Shown here piece by piece: positions 1 through 9,343 of a DNA stretch of 64,000 bases; position 1 is the first letter of the stretch, and each line of letters starts with the position of its first letter. The translations under genes and the position numbers were made by a program. Below the pieces are notes generated by a model. That model made no database searches. It was not told the DNA's origin and saw only the letters and a list, made by a program, of their open reading frames with translations. Source of the stretch: Mycolicibacterium nivoides (GTDB lineage Bacteria > Actinomycetota > Actinomycetes > Mycobacteriales > Mycobacteriaceae); the NCBI RefSeq assembly GCF_003855255.1, contig NZ_CP034072.1, positions 1,488,001 to 1,552,000 of the forward strand, in the 5' to 3' direction.

Positions 1-1406
1 CTCTGTCGGCTGGGCACCGAAGGGTCGCGTTCGGACACGGTCCACAAGACCGTGCACCGGCGCACCTCGTCGGCGACGCCCCAGATCCCGAGATGGGCAT
101 CCCACAACCGATTTCGTTGCCAGGCCGGCTTACCCCGACCCGGGTCGACGAGGTTGGCGTACGCAGCCGGCCGGGCCGCGGTGATGGGCCGGATCGGCCC
201 CGGCTTCCATGATGTGGTGTTGTCGAAGATCACGCAGTCGCCGGGGGATGAGTTCGCCGCGATGACGTCGGCGACCTGGCTGAAATCCATGCCCTCTTTG
301 GCGTACGGGCCGCGTTGCCCGGTGATGTAGTTCGGCGTCGCGGCCAGCGCGAACACCGCCAGGATCGCGGTGATCCATTCCCTGCTGCGGGCCACCGCCA
401 CCACACACACGGCGAGCAGCAGAGCCATCGCCGGTGTCGTGAAACACAGATAGCGCGGGTAGTAAAGCGGTTGGGCAGCAGCCGAATAGACCAGGAGCGC
501 CGCGGTCGGGGCGATCACCCACACGGCTGCGATGGCGACCAGTCGCCGGGTATCGTCATCGGTGGGCCGCAGCCGTGGGACCAGCAGTGGCGCGCTCAGC
601 GCGGCGGCAGCGAGCAGCGCGAAAGCCACGCTGTGGTCGAAATACTGCTCCAAGACGACTTCAGTGACCGTGCGCAGACCCGGCGGTGAGATCCAGCCGA
701 CCTGGAAGCTCTGCGAACGGCACCACACGAAGAAGGGGGCCACGACCAACACCCCAGCCGTGGTGACCGCTGCCCACCTGGCTCGGGCCCGGCGGTCGCC
801 GAGCATGATCACGGCAACTGCGTGCGGAACCACCATCAGCACCGCGAAGATGTTCAGTACCGTCGAAACCGCCAGCAGCGCAACGTATGACACCCACAGC
901 GCAGCGCGGTCACGCCGGATGGCGGAGATGAGCAGAACCGTCAGCCATACCGCCGCCAGCGTCGACCACGAATAGGAACGGGCCTCGATACCAGCCCAGG
1001 TGATCCTGGGCAGCATCGCGAAAAGCACTCCCGCACAGACCGATAGCGTCCGGTTGCCGAACTGCCGGCCGAGAACCACCACTCCGGCCGTGGCGCCACC
1101 GACGGCCAGGCAGCTGGAGAACCGGGACCAGAACTCGGTTGCCGGGAAAACGGTGAACCAGCCGTGCATGCCCAGGTAATAGAGCCCGTGCACGGCATCG
1201 ATGTGGCCGATCAGCTCCCACAGCTGCGACACCGATCGGGTGGCCGCCGATATGGTGGCGGCCTCGTCGAACCACAGCGAGGGCCGGGCTGCCCCCGCCG
1301 CCGACAGCACGATGGCGAATGCGGCCACCGCCAGGGCGTCGAATCGGGCTTCTCGATCGACCCGCCGGTCCGCGCCATCGGCACGCTCATTCAGCGATAG
1401 ATCCAC
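1..1406 (-). CDS. GT-C type membrane glycosyltransferase (Rv1635c/CapA-like), 3' end beyond the window
   Basis: The frame is open from a GTG at 1406 to the window edge, so about 468 residues are visible and the C-terminus is missing. An in-frame TGA at 1430-1428 limits the start; no strong ribosome binding site is seen. After a charged N-terminus the protein is a chain of hydrophobic membrane segments. The first loop carries SLWFDEAATI, the acidic-pair motif of polyprenyl-phosphate-sugar dependent GT-C (GT39-like) transferases, which act on the outer face of the membrane. The position next to the universal stress gene matches M. tuberculosis Rv1635c, known for adding mannose caps to lipoarabinomannan. 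Family membership is well supported; the exact acceptor is inference from synteny. Confidence 0.8.
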   Translation of the reverse strand, partial: MDLSLNERADGADRRVDREARFDALAVAAFAIVLSAAGAARPSLWFDEAATISAATRSVSQLWELIGHIDAVHGLYYLGMHGWFTVFPATEFWSRFSSCLAVGGATAGVVVLGRQFGNRTLSVCAGVLFAMLPRITWAGIEARSYSWSTLAAVWLTVLLISAIRRDRAALWVSYVALLAVSTVLNIFAVLMVVPHAVAVIMLGDRRARARWAAVTTAGVLVVAPFFVWCRSQSFQVGWISPPGLRTVTEVVLEQYFDHSVAFALLAAAALSAPLLVPRLRPTDDDTRRLVAIAAVWVIAPTAALLVYSAAAQPLYYPRYLCFTTPAMALLLAVCVVAVARSREWITAILAVFALAATPNYITGQRGPYAKEGMDFSQVADVIAANSSPGDCVIFDNTTSWKPGPIRPITAARPAAYANLVDPGRGKPAWQRNRLWDAHLGIWGVADEVRRCTVLWTVSERDPSVPSRQ

Positions 1407-1762
1407 GTCAGCGACCGTGTCACCCCCTCAACCGATGGCAAAGGTTAACCTGAGGCACCCGACTCGCTCTCTCCGACAGTGCTATTGCCGACCATGGTGA
1501 CCGGTTGCAGGCGGATGAGCTGGATCACTACCGCGGTGAATCGTCCTGGCGACAACCCGGATTCGAACGACGTCGACTACGTCACGGTCAGCACCGATTT
1601 TTCGGTTCCGAGGGTTAACATCAGTGCCGATTCGCCGTTCCGGGACCGAATAGTGGGTCCAGTTGTCGGTTGGCCGTGTGGGTGTCGTGATTCGCACCCC
1701 TGGTCAGTGGGCAACGGGTTACTGTCTCGGGTGGCGTTGCAACTGACAGTGGGAGGGTATTG
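1407..1762. other. Divergent intergenic region, glycosyltransferase / universal stress gene
   Basis: This 356-base stretch contains no credible ORF. It holds two GTTAAC-centred motifs (1443-1450 and about 1613-1618), a small ACCGA/TCGGT hairpin near 1595-1610 and an imperfect GGACC/GGTCC inverted repeat near 1641-1660. A possible -10 box TACTGT lies at 1720-1725, which would give the stress gene a leader of about 31 nt containing the GGGAGGG ribosome binding site at 1751-1757. No convincing -35 box is seen. The control role is inferred. Confidence 0.4.
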
Positions 1763-2206
1763 ATGAGCGCGTATCGAACCGTGGTGGTCGGCACGGACGG
1801 ATCTGATTCGTCGTTGCGTGCTGTCGACCGCGCCGGTCAGATTGCCGCCGGCTCGAATGCCAAGCTGATCGTGGCAACCGCCTACTTCCCGCAGAGCGAA
1901 GACCAGCGTGCCGCCGATGTGCTCAAGGACGAGGGTTACAAGATGGCCGGCAATGCGCCGATCTACGCCATCCTCCGCGAGGCGACCGACCGTGCGAAGG
2001 CTGCCGGCGCCACCGACATCGAGGAGCGGCCGGTCGTCGGCGCTCCCGTCGATGCGCTCGTCGAGCTGGCTGAGGACGTCCAGGCGGATCTGCTTGTGGT
2101 CGGCAACGTCGGCCTGAGCACCATCGCAGGCCGTCTGCTGGGCTCTGTGCCCGCGAACGTGGCACGCCGGTCCAAGACCGACGTGCTCATCGTCCACACC
2201 AGTTGA
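1763..2206 (+). CDS. Universal stress protein, single domain (Rv1636-like)
   Basis: This 147-residue cytosolic protein is one USP domain. The N-terminal strand VVVGTDGSD is followed near the C-terminus by VVGNVG, nine residues and GS, the G-2x-G-9x-G(S/T) nucleotide-binding signature of ATP-type USPs. The M. tuberculosis orthologue Rv1636 is known as an abundant cAMP-binding USP, so this protein may buffer cAMP; note the adenylate cyclase at 33761 in the same window. ATG 1763 is preferred over the TTG just upstream because GGGAGGG at 1751-1757 lies five bases before it. It is transcribed alone, divergently from the glycosyltransferase. Confidence 0.93.
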   Translation: MSAYRTVVVGTDGSDSSLRAVDRAGQIAAGSNAKLIVATAYFPQSEDQRAADVLKDEGYKMAGNAPIYAILREATDRAKAAGATDIEERPVVGAPVDALVELAEDVQADLLVVGNVGLSTIAGRLLGSVPANVARRSKTDVLIVHTS

Positions 2207-2224
2207 CCCGTACGGGCTGACCGA

Positions 2225-2908
2225 CTACCAACCGCGCTCGCGCCACTCCCCGAGGTGGGGACGTTCGGCGCCGAGCGTGGTGTCGTCTCCATGGCCGGGG
2301 TACACCACGGTCCGGTCGTCGTAGACGTCGAACACCTTGGCGCTCACATCGCCCAGTAGCCGCTCGAAGTCACCGGGCTGCCACGTCTTGCCGACACCGC
2401 CGGGAAACAGGCAGTCTCCGGTGAACAGGTGCGTGACACCGTCGGGTGACTTGAGCGCCAGCGCGACCGAACCCTCGGTGTGCCCCTGCAGGTGGATCAC
2501 GTCGAACGTCAGGTCGCCGATCGCGATGGTGTCGCCGTCGGCCAGGATCCGGTCCGGGGTCACCGGCAAGGGTTCGGCGTCGAGTGCATGCGCGGCCGTG
2601 GGTGCCCCGGTGACCTCTGCCACAGTCGCCAGGGCCTGCCAGTGGTCGAAGTGCTGATGGCTGGTGACGATCAGGGACAGTTTCGGCACGTGCTGCTTGA
2701 TCACGTCCAGGAGCACCTCGGCGTCGTTCGCGGCGTCGATCAGCAGTGTCTCTCCGGTGGAATTGCTGGTCACCAGGTAGGCGTTGTTGTCCATGGGCCC
2801 GACCGACACCTTGATGATCGAGGCGTTGGGCAGGGTGCGCCGGGCGGCTGTTCCCGGCTCCTGGTGACCGGTGTAGGTATCGGCAACCGCGATGTGAGGG
2901 CTGGTCAT
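2225..2908 (-). CDS. MBL-fold metallo-hydrolase (Rv1637c-like)
   Basis: This 227-residue protein has the metallo-beta-lactamase fold of glyoxalase-II-like enzymes. Its metal ligands are visible in order: SHQHFDHW (HxHxDH), GHTEGS, TGDCLF and YPGHGDDT. Such enzymes use a binuclear metal site to hydrolyse thioesters or related bonds; the substrate is unknown. The start was set at ATG 2908, the MTSPHI start, because upstream sequence in frame runs into the uvrA promoter and uvrA itself. The gene faces the stress protein tail to tail and is divergent from uvrA, as in M. tuberculosis. Confidence 0.9.
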   Translation of the reverse strand: MTSPHIAVADTYTGHQEPGTAARRTLPNASIIKVSVGPMDNNAYLVTSNSTGETLLIDAANDAEVLLDVIKQHVPKLSLIVTSHQHFDHWQALATVAEVTGAPTAAHALDAEPLPVTPDRILADGDTIAIGDLTFDVIHLQGHTEGSVALALKSPDGVTHLFTGDCLFPGGVGKTWQPGDFERLLGDVSAKVFDVYDDRTVVYPGHGDDTTLGAERPHLGEWRERGW

Positions 2909-2926
2909 AGCGCCACCGTATCGGGC

Positions 2927-2949
2927 TTGTCGGTGGGCGCACATAGCAT
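2927..2949 (+). promoter_or_regulatory. DNA-damage promoter of the RecA-independent (PafBC) type before uvrA
   Basis: TTGTCGGTG at 2927-2935, eight bases, then TAGCAT at 2944-2949 matches the mycobacterial RecA-independent damage promoter consensus (TTGTCRGTG-N8-TANNNT) at every fixed position. Transcription would start near 2956 and leave a 26-nt leader with AAAGGA (2971-2976) before the uvrA GTG. No LexA box (TCGAAC-N4-GTTCGA) is seen in this gap. Confidence 0.8.
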
Positions 2950-2981
2950 GGGCGTGAAGTCTGTCGTGGGAAAGGAAACGC

Positions 2982-5876
2982 GTGGCTGACCGCCTGATCG
3001 TGAAGGGTGCCCGCGAGCACAATCTGCGAGGTGTCGACCTCGATCTGCCGCGTGATGCGCTGATCGTGTTCACCGGCCTGTCCGGGTCCGGCAAATCCTC
3101 GTTGGCCTTCGACACCATCTTCGCCGAGGGCCAGCGCCGCTATGTCGAGTCGCTGTCGGCCTACGCCCGGCAGTTCCTCGGACAGATGGACAAACCCGAT
3201 GTGGACTTCATCGAGGGCCTGTCGCCTGCGGTGTCGATCGATCAGAAGTCGACCAACCGCAACCCCCGCTCGACCGTGGGCACCATCACCGAGGTCTACG
3301 ACTACCTGCGTCTGCTGTACGCCCGCGCGGGCACGCCGCACTGCCCGGTCTGTGGTGAACGGATCGCCCGCCAGACCCCGCAGCAGATCGTGGACCAGGT
3401 CCTGGCCATGGACGAGGGCCTGCGCTTCCAGGTGCTGGCCCCGGTGGTCCGCACCCGCAAGGGCGAGTTCGTCGACCTGTTCGAGAAGCTCAACAGCCAG
3501 GGCTACAGCCGGGTGCGGGTGGACGGCGTGGTGCATTCGCTCACCGATCCGCCCAAGCTCAAGAAGCAGGAAAAGCACGACATCGAGGTGGTCGTCGACC
3601 GGCTGACGGTCAAGGCCAGCTCCAAGCAGCGGCTCACCGACTCGGTGGAGACCGCGCTGAACCTGGCAGACGGCATCGTGGTGCTCGAGTTCGTCGACCG
3701 CGAGGACGACCATCCGCACCGTGAGCAGCGCTTCTCCGAGAAGCTGGCCTGCCCGAACGGTCACCCGCTGGCCGTCGACGATCTCGAACCCCGGTCGTTC
3801 TCGTTCAACTCGCCCTACGGCGCCTGCCCGGAGTGCACGGGCCTGGGCATCCGCAAGGAGGTCGACCCCGAACTGGTCGTGCCCGACCCGGACCTGACGC
3901 TGGCCGGCGGCGCCATCGCGCCGTGGGCTGTCGGGCAGAGTGCCGAGTACTTCACCCGGATGCTGTCCGGGCTGGGTGATCAGCTCGGGTTCGACATCGA
4001 CACCCCGTGGAGGAAGCTGCCGGCCAAGGCGCGCAAGGCGATTCTGGAAGGCTCCGACCACCAGGTCCACGTCCGCTACAAGAACCGCTACGGCCGCACC
4101 CGGTCCTATTACGCCGATTTCGAGGGCGTGATGGCGTTCCTGCAGCGCCGGATGGAGCAGACCGACTCGGAGCAGATGAAGGAACGCTACGAGGGCTTCA
4201 TGCGCGACATCCCGTGCCCGGAGTGCAACGGCACGCGGCTCAAGCCCGAGATCCTGGCGGTGACGATGTCCGCGGGGGACCACGGCGCGAAGTCCATCGC
4301 CGAGGTGGCCGAGCTGTCGATCGCCGACTGCGCTGATTTCCTGAACGACCTGACTCTGGGCACCCGTGAGCAGGCCATCGCCGGGCAGGTGCTCAAGGAG
4401 ATCCAGTCGCGGCTCGGGTTCCTGCTCGACGTCGGGCTGGACTACCTGTCGCTGTCGCGGGCCGCCGCCACGCTGTCCGGTGGTGAGGCCCAGCGCATCC
4501 GGTTGGCCACCCAGATCGGCTCGGGGCTGGTCGGCGTGCTGTACGTGCTCGACGAGCCGTCCATCGGCCTGCACCAGCGGGACAACCGCAGGCTGATCGA
4601 CACCCTCGTGCGGTTGCGCGACCTGGGCAACACTCTGATCGTCGTCGAACACGACCTGGACACCATCGCGCATGCCGACTGGGTCGTCGACATCGGCCCG
4701 GCGGCCGGAGAGCACGGCGGCCAGATCGTGCACAGCGGTACCTATCAGGATCTGCTGACCAATCCCGAATCCATCACCGGCGCTTACCTTTCCGGTAAGG
4801 AGAGCATCGAGGTCCCCGCCATCCGGCGGCCCACCGACAAGCGTCGTCAGGTCACCGTGGTCGGCGCGCGGGAGAACAACCTCAAGGAGATCGACGTCGC
4901 GTTCCCGCTGGGCGTGCTGACGTCGGTCACCGGGGTGTCCGGTTCGGGCAAGTCGACGCTGGTCAACGACATCCTGGCTTCGGTGATGGCCAACAAGCTC
5001 AACGGTGCCCGGCAGGTGCCCGGCCGGCACACCAGGGTCAACGGACTCGACCAGCTGGACAAGCTGGTTCGCGTCGACCAGTCGCCGATCGGCCGCACAC
5101 CGCGGTCGAACCCGGCCACCTACACCGGGGTGTTCGACAAGATCCGGTCACTGTTCGCCGCCACCACCGAGGCCAAGGTCCGCGGTTACCAGCCCGGCCG
5201 GTTCTCGTTCAACGTCAAGGGCGGCCGGTGTGAGGCCTGCTCGGGTGACGGCACCATCAAGATCGAGATGAACTTCCTGCCCGACGTCTATGTGCCGTGC
5301 GAGGTCTGCCAGGGCGCCCGGTACAACCGGGAGACCCTTGAGGTGCATTACAAGGGCAAGACCATCGCCGAGGTGCTGGACCTGTCGATCGAGGAGGCCG
5401 CCGAGTTCTTCGAGCCGATCAGCTCGATCCACCGCTACCTCAAGACCCTCGTCGACGTCGGGCTGGGGTACGTGCGGTTGGGGCAGCCGGCGCCGACGCT
5501 GTCCGGCGGCGAGGCCCAACGCGTCAAGCTGGCCGCCGAACTGCAGAAGCGCTCCACCGGGCGCACCGTCTACATTCTCGACGAGCCCACCACCGGTCTG
5601 CACTTCGAGGACATCCGCAAGCTGCTCAAGGTGATCAACGGCCTTGTCGACAAAGGCAATACGGTGATCGTCATCGAGCACAACCTCGACGTGATCAAGA
5701 CCTCGGACTGGATCGTGGACATGGGTCCCGAGGGCGGGGCCGGCGGTGGGACGGTCGTCGCGCAGGGCACGCCCGAGGATGTGGCGGCGAACCCGGACAG
5801 CTACACCGGCCAGTTCCTCGCCGAGCTGGTCGAGGTGCCCGCTCCGAAACCCAAGCGGCGCAAGGTCAGTGCCTGA
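2982..5876 (+). CDS. uvrA: Excinuclease ABC subunit A (UvrA)
   Basis: UvrA is the damage-sensing ATPase of nucleotide excision repair; as a dimer it loads UvrB at lesions. The 964 residues match the family length. The first Walker A (GLSGSGKSS) is at residues 32-40 and the second (GVSGSGKST) near 650. There are two LSGGEAQR signatures and zinc-binding pairs such as CPECTGLG and CEACSGDG...CEVCQG. The GTG at 2982 is supported by AAAGGA six bases upstream and by the conserved [10 protein letters not shown] start. It lies alone behind a PafBC-type promoter, so induction by DNA damage independent of LexA is expected. Confidence 0.98.
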   Translation: MADRLIVKGAREHNLRGVDLDLPRDALIVFTGLSGSGKSSLAFDTIFAEGQRRYVESLSAYARQFLGQMDKPDVDFIEGLSPAVSIDQKSTNRNPRSTVGTITEVYDYLRLLYARAGTPHCPVCGERIARQTPQQIVDQVLAMDEGLRFQVLAPVVRTRKGEFVDLFEKLNSQGYSRVRVDGVVHSLTDPPKLKKQEKHDIEVVVDRLTVKASSKQRLTDSVETALNLADGIVVLEFVDREDDHPHREQRFSEKLACPNGHPLAVDDLEPRSFSFNSPYGACPECTGLGIRKEVDPELVVPDPDLTLAGGAIAPWAVGQSAEYFTRMLSGLGDQLGFDIDTPWRKLPAKARKAILEGSDHQVHVRYKNRYGRTRSYYADFEGVMAFLQRRMEQTDSEQMKERYEGFMRDIPCPECNGTRLKPEILAVTMSAGDHGAKSIAEVAELSIADCADFLNDLTLGTREQAIAGQVLKEIQSRLGFLLDVGLDYLSLSRAAATLSGGEAQRIRLATQIGSGLVGVLYVLDEPSIGLHQRDNRRLIDTLVRLRDLGNTLIVVEHDLDTIAHADWVVDIGPAAGEHGGQIVHSGTYQDLLTNPESITGAYLSGKESIEVPAIRRPTDKRRQVTVVGARENNLKEIDVAFPLGVLTSVTGVSGSGKSTLVNDILASVMANKLNGARQVPGRHTRVNGLDQLDKLVRVDQSPIGRTPRSNPATYTGVFDKIRSLFAATTEAKVRGYQPGRFSFNVKGGRCEACSGDGTIKIEMNFLPDVYVPCEVCQGARYNRETLEVHYKGKTIAEVLDLSIEEAAEFFEPISSIHRYLKTLVDVGLGYVRLGQPAPTLSGGEAQRVKLAAELQKRSTGRTVYILDEPTTGLHFEDIRKLLKVINGLVDKGNTVIVIEHNLDVIKTSDWIVDMGPEGGAGGGTVVAQGTPEDVAANPDSYTGQFLAELVEVPAPKPKRRKVSA

Positions 5877-5940
5877 TCGACCCGGTGCGGACCGATAATC
5901 CGGTTGCACCGGGCCGGTGCGATTTTGGAGACTGGCACTT

Positions 5941-7587
5941 ATGGGCCACGTTGAGGTCGCACACATCAGCCATACGCTGCCGGATGGTCGGCAGCTGCTC
6001 GACGATGTCTCGTTCCGGATCGCCGACGGAACGACGGCGGCACTTGTCGGTCCCAACGGCGCCGGTAAAACCACACTGCTGCGGCTGATCTCCAACGATC
6101 TGGTACCCCAGCAGGGCACGGTCGCGCACAGTGGTGGCCTGGGAGTGATGCGCCAATTCATCGGAGGTATCCGCGATTCGACGTCGGTCCACGAACTGCT
6201 GTTGTCGGTGGCACCGCCTCGCTTGCGTGCCGCCGCGGTCGACGTGGATGCGGCCGAGCTCGTCCTGATGGAGCGTGACGACGAATCCAGCCAGATGCGC
6301 TATGCCAACGCGCTCGCGGGCTGGGGCGATGCCGGGGGTTACGACGCCGAAATCCTCTGGGACGCCTGCTGCATCGCCGCGCTCGGAATGTCCTACGAGT
6401 CCTGTCGCTGGCGCCTGGTGAACACGCTGTCGGGTGGCGAACAGAAACGACTGGTGCTCGAGGCGCTGCTCCGCGGACCCGACGAGGTGTTGCTGCTGGA
6501 CGAGCCGGACAACTATCTCGACGTGCCGGGCAAGCAGTGGCTGGAGCAGCGACTGGGGGAGACGACCAAGACGATCCTGATGGTCACACATGACCGGGAA
6601 CTGCTCAACCGCACCGCGGAACGGATCGTCACGGTCGAATCGCGGCATGTCTGGATCCACGGCGGCGGGTTCGGCAGTTATGCGCAGGCCCGCCGGGACC
6701 GCAACGAACGCCTCGAAGAACTCCGACGACGATGGGATGAGGAGCACGCCAAGCTGAAGACGCTCGTCGTCGAGCTGCGGCAGAAGGCCGCGTACAACGA
6801 CGGTATGGCGTCGCGATATCAGGCCGCGTTGACCCGGCTGCGCAAGTTCGAAGAGGCCGGACCTCCCGAGGTGCCGCCGCGTGACCAGGACATCAAGATG
6901 CGATTGCGGGGCGGCCGCACCGGTAGACGCGCGGTGATCTGCAATGACCTCGAACTCACTGGTCTGATGCAGCCGTTCGACCTGGAGATTTTTTACGGTG
7001 AGCGCGTTGCGGTGCTGGGTTCCAATGGTTCCGGCAAATCGCACTTCCTGCGACTGTTGACCGCGGTGGCCGACGAGTTGCCCCGTGGGGCAGTCGCCGC
7101 CGAGCCTGTGGCACACAGTGGTCTCGCGCGACTCGGTGCCAGGGTGTCGCCGGGACTGTTCGCTCAAACCCACGCACGCCCGGATCTCGCCGGTCGAACA
7201 CCGTGCGAGATCGTGATGGTCGAACACGCCAGGCTGCGCACCGAAGCGATGAGCGCGTTGGCTCGCTACGAGCTGCAGGCCTGCGCGGAACAGCCTTTCG
7301 AAACACTTTCGGGAGGCCAGCAGGCCCGGTTGCAGATCCTGCTACTCGAACTCGGCGGCGCGACACTACTGCTGCTCGACGAACCGACAGACAACCTCGA
7401 TCTCGCCAGCGCCGAAGCGCTACAGGACGGGCTTGCCGCCTATGCGGGTACGGTGGTCGCGGTCACCCATGACCGTTGGTTTGCCCGATCATTCGACCGC
7501 TTCCTGGTGTTCGGAGCCGATGGCTTCGTCTATGAATCGACCGACCCGGTATGGGACGAGTCGCGGGTGGTACGCACGCGGCGTTAG
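5941..7587 (+). CDS. ABC-F family ATPase (duplicated ATP-binding cassettes, no membrane domain)
   Basis: The 548-residue soluble protein has two ATP-binding cassettes: the first with GPNGAGKTT and LSGGEQKR, the second with GSNGSGKS and LSGGQQAR, joined by a charged helical linker with several RR/EE runs. This layout defines ABC-F proteins, which act on ribosomes (translation factors or antibiotic-resistance proteins), not as transporters. ATG 5941 was chosen over GTG 5917 because TTGGAG at about 5925-5930 precedes it. It is not the essential EttA type by sequence feel, and the gene does not occur at this point in M. tuberculosis, so it is probably accessory. A role in macrolide or lincosamide tolerance is possible but unproven. 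Confidence 0.85.
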   Translation: MGHVEVAHISHTLPDGRQLLDDVSFRIADGTTAALVGPNGAGKTTLLRLISNDLVPQQGTVAHSGGLGVMRQFIGGIRDSTSVHELLLSVAPPRLRAAAVDVDAAELVLMERDDESSQMRYANALAGWGDAGGYDAEILWDACCIAALGMSYESCRWRLVNTLSGGEQKRLVLEALLRGPDEVLLLDEPDNYLDVPGKQWLEQRLGETTKTILMVTHDRELLNRTAERIVTVESRHVWIHGGGFGSYAQARRDRNERLEELRRRWDEEHAKLKTLVVELRQKAAYNDGMASRYQAALTRLRKFEEAGPPEVPPRDQDIKMRLRGGRTGRRAVICNDLELTGLMQPFDLEIFYGERVAVLGSNGSGKSHFLRLLTAVADELPRGAVAAEPVAHSGLARLGARVSPGLFAQTHARPDLAGRTPCEIVMVEHARLRTEAMSALARYELQACAEQPFETLSGGQQARLQILLLELGGATLLLLDEPTDNLDLASAEALQDGLAAYAGTVVAVTHDRWFARSFDRFLVFGADGFVYESTDPVWDESRVVRTRR

Positions 7588-7613
7588 CTTTTCGTCAGCG
7601 GTGACTGAATCGG

Positions 7614-8180
7614 TCACCGCATCGTGTGGTAGCTCTGGAACGCAAACCAGTGCGGGCCAAGCCGTTTCGCCGAGGCGATGACATAGTCGCCGGACGGCTG
7701 GTGCACGGTCTGTGGTGCGTTGCCGTCGGCACTGTAGGCGAAGCCGTCCCAGCCGTTCTCGTCGTTGCGGTAGGTGAAGTCGACGAAGTTGTCGGTCCGG
7801 TGGGCGACGTGGTCGATCGGGTAGTCGGCGATGCGGTGGGGATGCGCGCCGACGCTCGCATCGTCGTTGAACTCCTGCAGGGCCCGCTCAAACGACGGTC
7901 GCACCGCCAGCCAATGCAGTTGCAGCGGAACGCTTGTGCAAATCAACACGATGCCCACGATCACCAGCACTGGACTTGCCAGCATCACCGCCCAGTCCCG
8001 GCGGCCGGCGCTGCGTCGCAGCGCGACACCGACGACACACCAGATCGCGAACAGCGGTATCAGCGCCAGTGTGGCGACATAGAACGCGCCGGAAGGCTCA
8101 CCGGGAAAGCTTGCCCCGTAGAGCTGACCGAGGACGGCGCCACCGGCAAGGACCAACAGCGCCCAGCCCGCGATGCGCAT
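7614..8180 (-). CDS. Hypothetical membrane protein with C-terminal soluble domain
   Basis: I do not recognise this 188-residue protein. Three hydrophobic segments fill the first 90 residues (starting GWALLVLAGGAVLG, then FYVATLALIPLFAIW and MLASPVLVIVGIVLIC). A hydrophilic C-terminal domain of about 95 residues follows, rich in His, Asp and aromatic residues, likely outside the membrane. Its ATG at 8180 overlaps the stop of the winged-helix gene upstream (ATGA), so the two are translated as a coupled pair and may share a task. Confidence 0.65.
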   Translation of the reverse strand: MRIAGWALLVLAGGAVLGQLYGASFPGEPSGAFYVATLALIPLFAIWCVVGVALRRSAGRRDWAVMLASPVLVIVGIVLICTSVPLQLHWLAVRPSFERALQEFNDDASVGAHPHRIADYPIDHVAHRTDNFVDFTYRNDENGWDGFAYSADGNAPQTVHQPSGDYVIASAKRLGPHWFAFQSYHTMR

Positions 8181-9340
8181 CAGCGCTTGGAAAGCGGTGA
8201 CGGGAACCTGGGTTTGGTGCGCACACCGGCCAGCCATTCGGTCAGCGCGTCGGCCCGCCGCCGCAACGCGCGGGTGCCGTCGCGGCCGATCTCCTCGAGC
8301 AGGTGCAACTCGATGCGACCGTCGGCATCCTGACCCCAGCCGCCCACGATCCGGCCGTTCCACCACGCTGTGGGCCCGCCGTTGCCGTTGGTGTCGAACA
8401 CGTGGGGGCGATGCCCGCCGAGGTACCAGTCGCGGTCGAACCAGCCCATCGTGGTGACATCCAGACCGGGCAGCAGGGCTGCCCACGGCTCGGGCTCCGG
8501 TTCGACCTCGAGATCGTCGGGCAGGACGTACCCGGCTACTCCGTCCAAGTCCACCTCGACGGCGTCGATATCGCGCAGCGCGTGGCGGGCCCAGGTCAAG
8601 GTGTTGCCAAACCACCACTTGATGTCGGTGACCGTGGCCGGACCGAACGTCCGCAGCCAGGTCCGCACCAGTTCGGCACGGGCACGGTCGGGTTCGGCCG
8701 GGGGCGCCGAAGCCCCGAGCCACTCGGACGCGATGGCCCACCGTGGTCGCGAGGTGGTCCAGGTGCCGTCGTTGGGGCCCCGCACGATCTCGCCACGCAC
8801 TCCGAGCACCGTCAAAACCCTTGGGGAAAGCGGAGTCTCACCGCCCCAGCGCTTTCCCGGCGCCGGGTCGAAGCTGCCGGCGAGTTCGGGCAGGGCGGCG
8901 CGCAGTTGTGCCGCAGGGGTAGGGCCGTGCTCCCGTAGATGGGCCAGCACCGCATGACACGCGGTGTCGAGCCACCGGCCCCCGTCAGCGGCCACACCAG
9001 CCTTCTCGACATCGCCGACGAGCTTCCGCTGTTCGTTGCCTGCCACCCGGTCACTGGCGCCGGCCTGGACCAGCGACAGGTCGCCGGCGCGCACGACCCA
9101 CAGTGTGCGGCGCATCGCGAGGTGTTTGAGCACGGTGCGCCGCTCGTACAGTTCGCGGTCCAGATCATCGATGGTGAAGCCGGGCAGCCGCGCCCACAGG
9201 GAGAAATAGGGAGTGCAGGGATCGGTCGCATGCAGACCGACGAAGGAGCCCGCGGTGTCGGCGACCGACGAGGCCGGCCGGCTCAGGAAGTGACGCCGGG
9301 CCAGCCGAGCCCGGCGCTCGGCGAATGTGAACGTCCGCAC
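8180..9340 (-). CDS. Winged-helix DNA-binding domain protein (HTH_42 / AlkZ-like superfamily)
   Basis: The 386-residue protein has the tandem winged-helix organisation of the HTH_42 family, which includes the crosslink-repair DNA glycosylases YcaQ/AlkZ. Family landmarks visible are LWARLPGF, LKHLAMRRTLWVV, the KWWFGNTL region and the C-terminal AWWNGRIVGGW. Where glycosylase members carry the catalytic Q-x-Q in a GLQAQ motif, this protein has GLHATDP, so activity as an alkyl-base glycosylase is doubtful. It is coupled to the membrane protein downstream, and the small gene at 9344-9733 lies just upstream on the same strand. Confidence 0.78.
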   Translation of the reverse strand: MRTFTFAERRARLARRHFLSRPASSVADTAGSFVGLHATDPCTPYFSLWARLPGFTIDDLDRELYERRTVLKHLAMRRTLWVVRAGDLSLVQAGASDRVAGNEQRKLVGDVEKAGVAADGGRWLDTACHAVLAHLREHGPTPAAQLRAALPELAGSFDPAPGKRWGGETPLSPRVLTVLGVRGEIVRGPNDGTWTTSRPRWAIASEWLGASAPPAEPDRARAELVRTWLRTFGPATVTDIKWWFGNTLTWARHALRDIDAVEVDLDGVAGYVLPDDLEVEPEPEPWAALLPGLDVTTMGWFDRDWYLGGHRPHVFDTNGNGGPTAWWNGRIVGGWGQDADGRIELHLLEEIGRDGTRALRRRADALTEWLAGVRTKPRFPSPLSKR

Positions 9341-9343
9341 GGA

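Noticed and set aside
1550..1580. T-loop-like GATTCGAAC suggesting a minus-strand tRNA
   Set aside because: The flanking bases do not form a T stem, and no acceptor or anticodon arm can be drawn around it.
1636..1662. DosR-box-like GGGACC...GGGTCC inverted repeat before the universal stress gene
   Set aside because: Spacing and core differ from the DosR consensus (GGGAC-TNNA-GTCCC type), and Rv1636-type genes are not classical dormancy regulon members.
2909..2981. LexA (SOS) box before uvrA
   Set aside because: No TCGAAC-N4-GTTCGA or close variant is present; the damage promoter is of the other class.
2370..5030. 886-codon minus-strand ORF opposite uvrA
   Set aside because: It is a G+C-rich shadow: its translation is low-complexity His/Gln/Arg/Val without motifs, uvrA on the plus strand is certain, and its end merges in another frame with the metallo-hydrolase.
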